Shown: positions 56,463 to 64,000 of the stretch, in pieces
Numbering within the stretch: position 1 is the stretch's first letter
Layout of the letters: every line of letters starts with the position of its first letter
Assembly: GCA_030737875.1 (NCBI GenBank)
Contig: CM060911.1
Span: 108,790,625 to 108,854,624 of the forward strand
Reading direction: 5' to 3'
DNA from: Allium sativum
Taxonomy: Eukaryota; Streptophyta; Magnoliopsida; Asparagales; Amaryllidaceae
DNA: 64,000 nucleotides
The notes under the pieces: generated by a model
The model's input: the letters and a program-made list of their open reading frames with translations, nothing else
Databases searched by the model: none
Told to the model about the DNA's origin: nothing
Position numbers and translations under genes: made by a program

Positions 56463-57479
56463 TCTTAACTCCATTGGGTCTAAGAACAGTATTATTGAAG
56501 ATACCGTTCACGACAACCCAAAATCATATCCATTAATTATCGGGTTAAAGAACAAGTGTTATTTAAAACAATGTTCACGATAAACCCAGAAATAAATACC
56601 AATACAATTCCAATTAAATATTATTTAATTGGTACCCTTCATTAAATCTAAATAAAAAGATTTAATCTTTTTCTCAACTGGGTTTAAGAACAGTGTTAAT
56701 GAAGACACCATTCACGACAAACCCAAATCACATTTGATATTAAATACAAGGCTCTGAATAGAAAATATATCGGCTTATATTCAATATCAAATTCTACGAC
56801 CAACAAATATCGTATTGGAAATAACGATATAAATATATCTTTCAAATTCCCATAACAATATCTGTATCGTCACGAAATCCAACATCGAAGTATTCCAAAG
56901 ACAATTTCGATTCAAACCCATTCCAATTCAATTATTGGAAATTCTGGTTATTTTCAAAACCATTTCAAATCCACTTTATTTATTTTAAAAATAAATAGAA
57001 TTATAATTCTAGTTCAAAACTAGTTCATTTTGATAAAAATCTATTTTTATCTTTTCAAATATGGAGTTTTTCATCCCAATTCTTCACAAATCATTTCTTA
57101 TGATTTTACACAAATTATTATTATTTTTAATAATTTTATCAAGGCCTGTACAGTTGATTTCCATCAACGGCCATCGAACTGCACTTACAGCGACCTTTTC
57201 CAAATTTGATTTGGACATAATTCCAAATCCAACCGTTAGATTTCTAATTTCTAATATTCCTTAGGAAGCTCTTTTCGATACGAACCCAACGGTTCCAGTT
57301 TTAGGAGAATCCGACGGTCGGATCTTCCGTAATGTCTGTTCGAAGTCAATGGTCGAAATTCACGAACTACCGCAGCGCGACGCGTTCTATTCAGGCCATT
57401 TTATTATATATATAATATATACTTCGTCGATTTCCTTTTAAAACGTATTATATAAATCGTTTTAAATTCGTTTTCGAAA

Positions 57480-57790
57480 CGATTTCAACTTCATTTCTAA
57501 TTCAAATCAAAATTGAATTCTTCCTTATAAATTCCTTTTAAATCCATTTCAAATTGATTTCAATTCAAATCGATTTTTAATTCAATTTTAGTTCGTTTTC
57601 AATTCAATTCAATTTCAATTCGAATTCATTTCCAATTCGAATTCATTTCAAATTGATTTCCATTCAATTTCAATTCGATTTGAATTCATTTTATTTTCAA
57701 TTCAATTCGAATTCTAATTCATTTCAATTCAATTCGAATTCTATTTCGTTTCAGTTCAATTCGAATTTGAATTTCATTTCAAAATATTCA
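57480..57790. repeat. TTCAATTCGAATTCATTT low-complexity tract
   Basis: About 300 bases of degenerate TTCAATT/GAATTC words, with many self-complementary AATTCGAATT units. No fixed period. Confidence 0.8.
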
Positions 57791-58659
57791 ATTTTGAAAT
57801 CTTTTTTCAATATTCATTATAAAAACGAATATAGTCGATATAAATATCGTTCGGTCAAAATAGCGCATATCTAATCAACACGACTTTATATATTTCTATT
57901 TCAAATATTCTATTCAAATATTTCATTTCAAATATTTCTTTTTTAAATATTTTATTCAAATATTTCTCTTTAAATATTCTATTTCAAAACTGGAATGAGG
58001 CCCAATCAATTACATAGATTTTATTTCTATGGATTTCCATACAACGCATGTATATATCAACAATGACAAATAATCAACCATCATCCAAAGTGCATTCTAC
58101 ACTGTATAAGCATCAAATATAAATATTTAATGCTCATAACAGTCTGTAAATCAATCGATCGAAATACAACTAATTATTGGGATTAGTGTATGTCATATAT
58201 CATCCCAATACCCGTGTGGGGTTTCAAACAATCAAACACAAATTTTATTTGTGTAGTTGGGCGATGTGTAAAATTTATTGTCCCAATCAATATCAATCAA
58301 ATCAGTGTATATAAACAAACCTCCGATTTGTTTATAATTATTTATTTTATATACACGTTAAAAATTATATTTTTAACTATAAGATATTTTCCACTATAAA
58401 ATATTTTATTTCATTCCAAATCACATAATCAAATTTCACAACAAAGCAACCAAACAAACAAGTCATCCATGGTCTGTGGACGATGGGTGTTCGGGTGCTA
58501 CTAAGCACCATCTGCATCCTAGTATATATTTCAAACTAGAAATAAAAATAAAAGTGAGGAGTTCTCACCTTGGGGTTCCACTCCGCCATTTCATTTCTGA
58601 ATTTCTGAACCGTTTGAATTCCCTTTTGATTTCAATCTGTTCCATCTCAATTCTTTTCA

Positions 58660-59175
58660 CGTTGTTCATATTAAAAATCAAATTTTTATTATCACTACAT
58701 GTACATAAAAATCGAATTTTTATCTTCACTTCATATATATATAAATCGCATTTTTATATTGTTGCTATGCATATAAAAATTACATTTTTACACTACTACT
58801 GTATAGATAAAAACCCTATTTTTATACCGCTACCATATAGATAAAAATTCTATTTTTACATCGCTACTATATAGATAAAAATTCTATTTTTACATCGCTA
58901 CATAAATAGAAAATATTACATTTTTACAACGCTATATAAATAGAAAAGATTATATTTTTACAGCGCTATATAAATAGAAAAGATTATATTTTTATCTTCA
59001 TGTTTCTAAAAATCTCATCTTTCTATTTTTAAAAATCTAACTTTTTCTATTTAAAAATCCAATCTTTTCCTATTTAAAAATCCAATCTTTTCCTATTTAA
59101 AAATCCAATCCATTTCTATTTAAGAATATGACCCTTCTCTAATTAAAAATATGACCTTTCTCTCATTAAAAATCA
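58660..59175. repeat. Two adjacent AT-rich minisatellites
   Basis: 58660-58990: units of about 33-37 bases built on ATAGATAAAAATTCTATTTTTA, each with a small palindrome, ending ACATCGCTAC. 59030-59175: units of about 24 bases built on TATTTAAAAATCCAATCTTT. Confidence 0.75.
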
Positions 59176-59307
59176 AAGTTTTTCAAATAAAAAAAATCTA
59201 ACCTTTATCATTATAACTATATAATAAAACTGATTTTATAAATGCTCCTATAAAAAAAACTAATTTTATTTAATTAAAGAATATAAATAAGCTAAAAATA
59301 AAATAAA

Positions 59308-59650
59308 GCTCACCACGTTCAGAGAGGGGGAGGGTCTGTAGTTCGTCGGAGGTGCGCTGGAGGTGATGGTGGCGCATTGTGTCGTCGATGGGGTGGGGGA
59401 GGCTCTGGCGCGGCGGTTAGCTTCGGGTTCGGGGGTTCGTTGGTTGGAGCAGAATAGACGGGGAGTCCGCGCGAGGTTGTCAAGGTGGAGGGGGAGTTGT
59501 CAGAGGGCGGCGACTTAGGGGGAGGCACGATGAGGGGTGGATGGCGATCGCCAGTGGCGGCTGCGCCCTAGTTTTTCCCCCTAATCGAACGGGGGGGGGG
59601 GGGGGGTGTTTATCTGAGGAGAGAGAGTGTGGTGAGGGAGAGTATATATA
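59308..59650 (-). promoter_or_regulatory. Candidate promoter and GC-rich leader of the LARD-2 LTR
   Basis: On the minus strand there is a TATA-like box TATATATA (59643-59650), then a CTCTCTCTCC-rich start region, an 18-19 C run (near 59590-59608), a C/G-rich leader of about 260 bases, and a donor-like GTG|GTGAGC at 59313. The GC content contrasts sharply with the AT-rich LTR around it. It lies about 0.9 kb inside the LTR, the same distance as the LARD-1 TATA box. Read as U3/R boundary plus leader; the splice site is inference. Confidence 0.45.
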
Positions 59651-60545
59651 ATATTTATTTTATTTTATTTTTATTTTAAAATGTTGACTTTTCATTCGAC
59701 CACCAAACGAGACCCAATGACTGTCGCCTCAAGCTAATTACCCTCATTCCGAACACAATGGGATATATATCATAAGCTGATTCGATCGTTTCGATCAGTT
59801 TTCGTTAAAATCAACATATAACTCTATATACTGAATTTGAACGCGCATTTCAATTTACTGGGGCCACATACGAACTCTAAATATTCCCGAAAAATATTTT
59901 CTAGCTTCGCATTGACGATACGGTCCTAACAAAACTGATTTCGTCAAATTCTGAGACCATTTGAAAAATCGCCATTGTCCAGTCGATTAAAATCAACTGA
60001 AACTGGTCAAACGTGTTTTCCTTTGCCACGCTCACATATTGAATCGAAAAATTATGAATTTTGGAATCTAGCAATAACTTGACATCACGGATCCAACAAA
60101 AGTGGTTTCGTCGAAAACCGAGGTCGTTTGCAAAATGGCTATTTTTAAGGGCCAGAATTCCATAGCGACTATTCTGAATTTTCAACTGGGCTTAACTTTT
60201 TGTCCCCGCTATGAAATTTCAATTTTTCGGATTTCTTGGAAAGATATTCTCAAATAGATTCAAATATTTTTGGTTTCACTAAAATCCGGTTTAATTTGCA
60301 CCCTATACATTCATTTGAACTTTGAAATCGAATTTTCAAACTACCGCGCCATTTTCAATTCCTTTTATAATTATAAATAATTATTTATATTCTAACGATG
60401 ATTCAAATAAATATACCCGTTCAAATTCTATTCAAAATAAATTTCTCGTCGATATTATTTAAAATAATTCATTTTAAATAATCAAAATTCACTAAAATTG
60501 CCAAAATAAAAATTTTAAATTGGCTCAGATTTCCGGGTTATTACA

Positions 60546-61582
60546 ATCTCCTACACTTAAAACTTTTCGTCCCCGAAAAGGAACGAAGCCGAAAGTTGTT
60601 TAACTAATCAACTCAACTTTCACTATTTTCATTATGGCTTAAGTTCTTCAACGTTTCAGTTTCTAAGAACTTTTCAAATTTTTCAAAAAATTGGCTAACA
60701 CCCTAAATTTTCGAAAAAATTCGCCATAACCTCCCCTGTACCGGGGACTTCGGGATATTTCATATAGCCTCCCATGGCCTTCTTCAACTCAAAATAAAAG
60801 GAAAAAGCCAATTGTCTCATAAAATCATCATCACCCAAACAAAACAGTAAATTATGGTAAATATGTACCTATTTGTCGGGCAAACAATTTTAATCTTCTG
60901 CTCTAGCCTCTTTACAATGACCTATTCAATGTAAGTACATGTACACTATGCAAATGCGACAAATTTTCAATACAATTCACTATTTGATTCAATTGGCTAA
61001 ATGGTTCAAATTTAATTAAGCAACCAATAATCAAACAACACAATCAGCAATCAATTTGTGAATTAGATTTTCAAATTCATAACTTTGATACATAGTCAAA
61101 AATCACATTTTTGGTGTCAAATCACAATAATAGGCCCTATCTAATTTTGGTTTTCACACTAGTCAATTGGAAATATATAGAAATCTCACTTTCGAAACTC
61201 GAAAATAAATACTGGCAATGGTGCCCCGTCACCAGAATTATCCCCGGGCAACTAGAGTGTGATTCTATAACTATCCAGTACATTAAAACTTCGAATACAC
61301 GTTTGCAAGGCGTATATGCAAAAAAATTATATATTAGATTGACCGAATTCAATACAAATAAATATTCAAATACGTATAAAACGATTTAAATTTCAAAACA
61401 AAATTTGTTTTCATTTTTATTTTTCAAAACAACACTCTTTACACTCGTTCTAGGATACTACTGATCCCATCTCTAACGAGTCATTCTCATTGGATATTAC
61501 TAATCCAATCTCTGATGAATTCTTTCATTTGGTTCTAACGTGTCTTGTTCTCGAGCTTTATAAACCAAAGCTCTGATACCAC
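60546..61582 (-). other. LARD-2 internal region, non-coding
   Basis: It begins at the 3' end with a TTTTCGGGGACGAAAAGTTT-type motif and a weak purine stretch, and ends with the primer site. The roughly 1.0 kb between has only short frames unlike retrotransposon proteins. Confidence 0.8.
61570..61581 (-). promoter_or_regulatory. Primer binding site of LARD-2
   Basis: The minus strand reads TGGTATCAGAGC one base inside the 5' LTR, a perfect tRNA-Met type site. Confidence 0.9.
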
Positions 61583-64000
61583 TGTGAAGACCCGTAACTT
61601 CCCCGTGAAGGAAAGAGCGGATACTTTGAGAACAACACACAAACGAACGCAGACAGAAGAACAATTCATTATATATTACAACAATTCCATCAGAATACAA
61701 GAATATACAGAGTATGAATAAATATTACACAAAAAATATCAGAGATTTAAATTACATTTAAATACATCGCAACGGAAAATAATATAAAACGCAACTAGAA
61801 GTAATACACAGATATAGAGCTTTCCGAGTATCATTCCAGCTGTAAATCAGGATCCTGTGAATATAAATCTGCAAAACCAAAACTACTAGCTGCCCGTGTC
61901 AAAATAAGGGCACCCAGAGTTTAGGTTAAAACAATAAACTCCAGGTCAGTCATGGGACTGGTGTGAGAACTAAAACAGTTATTAATCTTTATTTTAAAAT
62001 TCGGAAAATCAAGGGACCACGCCATATAACACGGAACGGGTTTCCTCCCAAGAACACCAGTGCATAAAACAAACAGCGCAATGCTAAATAAAGAACAATG
62101 AAGCTATTATAAGACCCAGGTCCCATCACAAAATGCAACGCAAGCCGGAGGATAGGGTTTTTACCTTATAATAGCCAAAGAATGCTTGATACGCTAAATT
62201 TCATGTTTTTAATTCTTAATCATAAATATCAATCATAGACGGCATGAGTGCCCCATCCCACTATGTCGCCATATATAGGTTTACAATTAAAACTGCAAAG
62301 TCACGTATTTGGAAATTGGATTTCCATATGTGAACCGAGGAAAAAGATAGTCCTCTACCGATTCGAGACAATCTAGCCCATGTCTCAGGTTAGAGCTCGA
62401 GTGACCATTGGAGCGACAGGGCCAGTCCACCGATGTGGATTAAAATTCCTGAACACTGCGTTTCCCCGCCCTTTGGGGCATAAATGAGCCAATGAATGAC
62501 TCCATCGGCTTCACATAGTCACCTTTATATCTGAGGCGCCTCGCAACAGCAACAACCACATAAGTCAAACTCATCAGGGCGTGCAAAACCACTGACGCCA
62601 CTTCTAACTAGAAGGAAACGCATGCCCTCCCTGAGGTCCTCTCCCGCTTTTGGTTCACAACCGGGGTGTGAGGCTCGCGAATCAACGCTACACAAAGCTA
62701 TGCCACATAGGCTGTGCTTTGATCATCAACCACAAGACTCTGCTTTTCAACAGAAGCCTTGATCATTTGCATCTTAGCATGCCACACAGGCAAACCACTC
62801 CATGCAACCGATATCCATCAATCACACAGAATGATATCCAATGTCAGACACACGGTCTATTTACAAGTCCGTTCTGGGTCTGAACAAAACCGGAGGCACC
62901 TAGTACCCCGCATCTCCATCGATCTCCAAGTACGTCTGGACGACCACCAATTGATTCCCTCCTCTTGGTTGTACGGCCCAATCAAGATCATCAGTAATTA
63001 TCCACACGACGTGAAGACCTCTGGACTTCGACCACCATCTTCATCTTTGACTCATCGTCGAATCAGATATTCAGAATGGGATAAACCTGGTCTTTCTGAA
63101 TAACTCGCGTATATAATAAATAAGTGTTACACAAATACAATATACGCCTCATTCCAATTCATCAGTCACTAACCGCAAATTAATAAGAGAATAATTCCCC
63201 AAATATTAACCCCGAAGGCCGAAACTAACATCAGATCAATACCCAGGAAACCATTCTTCTTAGCTAACCTACAGTTAGTTTCTAAATTTCACATTCTTAG
63301 GGAAAGGTTCCCATTAATTTTATCAAAGATAAATTCTTTTAAATTTATTCTTTAATCTTCCTTTGAATATCACTTCAAACTAGTCGGGATTAGCGAACCA
63401 CACCGAAGTAATTATTTATTTTATTTCCCAATCCCAACCTATTTATACCATGAAGTAAAACTGGTCATACTTCATATCTAACACCACGGTGTTATCGGTA
63501 AATTCAATTACCATTTTACGTTCAAATCTAATTAAAGATTTAACTACCGCCTGGAGTAAAACTGGTGATACTCCATTCTCGATCTTTTCAATCTAATTAA
63601 AGATTCATTAAAACTCCACTTAGTTTTAATCTTTAACTAGGTTAAAGAATCAGTGTCATTTAAAACACGGTTCACGATAAACCCCAAAATCACATAACAT
63701 TTCAATCAGTCCCTAACCGTAAATTAGCAAGTGAGCAATTCCCTAAGTACTAACCCCGAAGGCTGAAACCAACATCAGATCAATACCCCCAGAAATCATT
63801 CAACTTAACTAATCTCCAGTTAGTTTCTGATTTTCTTAACTCCTTTGGGTCTAAGAACAGTACTATTGAAGATACCGTTCACGACAACCCAAAATCATAT
63901 TCCATTAATTATTGGGTTAAAGAACAAGTGTTATTTAAAACACTGTTCATGATAAACCCAAAAATCAATACCAATTCAATTACAATTAAATATTATTTAA
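61583..64000 (-). repeat. LARD-2 5' LTR, continuing beyond the window
   Basis: It matches 43850-44246 and then 54666 onward, with 56 extra bases (61980-62035) that show what the Tekay-3 junction deletion removed. About 2.4 kb is visible. Confidence 0.93.

Larger units (their letters stand above)
54666..60545 (-). repeat. LARD-2 3' LTR, right piece
   Basis: It resumes at ACGGGTTTCCTCCC, corresponding to 62036 in the other LTR, and ends GGGTTATTACA. It contains a duplicated block (55800-55920 and 56345-56462), AATTC-type low-complexity DNA, two minisatellites and a GC-rich leader with a TATA-like box. No gene is supported. Confidence 0.92.
43850..64000 (-). mobile_element. LARD-2: large non-coding LTR retrotransposon, right end beyond window
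   Basis: The 3' LTR is in two pieces (43850-44246 and 54666-60545, split by Tekay-3), the internal region is 60546-61582, and the 5' LTR starts at 61583 and runs off the window. The minus orientation follows from the primer site at 61570-61581 (TGGTATCAGAGC on the minus strand) and from the 3' motif GGGGACGAAAAGTTTT before 60545. The joined left LTR is about 6.3 kb against an internal region of about 1.0 kb with no recognisable protein. It shares blocks with LARD-1, such as AACCCCGAAGGCCGAAACC, so the two are related families. The candidate left target bases are ATGCC. Confidence 0.9.

Noticed and set aside
57480..57790. Centromeric or telomeric satellite
   Set aside because: The AATTC-rich tract has no fixed period, is confined to one LARD LTR and shows no telomere-type repeat.
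59319..59528. Proline-rich minus-strand frame in the LARD-2 LTR
   Set aside because: It lies in a C-rich leader-like island, so proline codons are expected by composition alone; no homology pattern seen.

Overview
This window looks like gene-poor, transposon-dense nuclear DNA of a flowering plant, probably a eudicot. The evidence is Ty3/gypsy (Tekay/Del-like) and Ty1/copia LTR elements, a CACTA element, a MULE, a hAT-type MITE, a tRNA-derived SINE, and relics of plant gene families: a UDP-glycosyltransferase, a peptidyl-serine alpha-galactosyltransferase and a GRF zinc-finger protein. I see no bacterial or organellar features, no RNA genes and no intact host gene. I cannot name the species. 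Names used here: Tekay-1, Tekay-2 and Tekay-3 are the gypsy elements with internal sequence, from left to right; Tekay-solo is a solo LTR of the same group; LARD-1 and LARD-2 are two large non-coding LTR elements.

Layout. (1) 1-7660: Tekay-1, minus strand, with its 5' LTR at 4691-7660 and its 3' LTR beyond the left edge. It abuts and probably lies inside a copia RNase H relic (7661-8048). (2) 8049-14476: a CACTA-like end, a SINE with a 19-bp target duplication, possible decayed exons of an unrecognised minus-strand gene, and a MULE (9951-13472) carrying a GRF zinc-finger gene and a deleted MURA-type transposase gene, convergent and both with in-frame stops. (3) 14220-25396: a UDP-glycosyltransferase pseudogene split by a minus-strand copia element (14482-24665, target duplication ACCCT). 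That copia is itself interrupted by a CACTA element (15147-17216, duplication TCC) that captured exons of a SERGT-type gene, and by Tekay-solo (17974-21079). (4) 25715-38239: three nested elements, each closed by its own target duplication: a copia-type solo LTR (ATTAA) containing a hAT MITE (GGTACGAG) containing LARD-1 (GGGTC). (5) 38245-39737: apparently empty host DNA. (6) 39738 to the right edge: Tekay-2 (minus) interrupted at 43850 by LARD-2 (minus), whose left LTR is interrupted by Tekay-3 (44247-54665, minus). The right LTR of LARD-2 (61583 onward) and the rest of Tekay-2 run past the right edge.

No working gene set remains. Both internal-bearing Tekay coding regions have lost catalytic residues or carry stops, and the two LARDs code for nothing recognisable, so they would need proteins supplied in trans. 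The strongest unexplained signal is in the Tekay LTRs. All five copies keep a tandem pair of about 72-nt stem-loops and a separate 24-nt stem-loop, whose stems change by paired substitutions while the loops stay nearly fixed. This suggests selection on a folded RNA or an inverted-repeat site. A variable GGTCGAC array also sits just upstream of the presumed TATA box of these LTRs.
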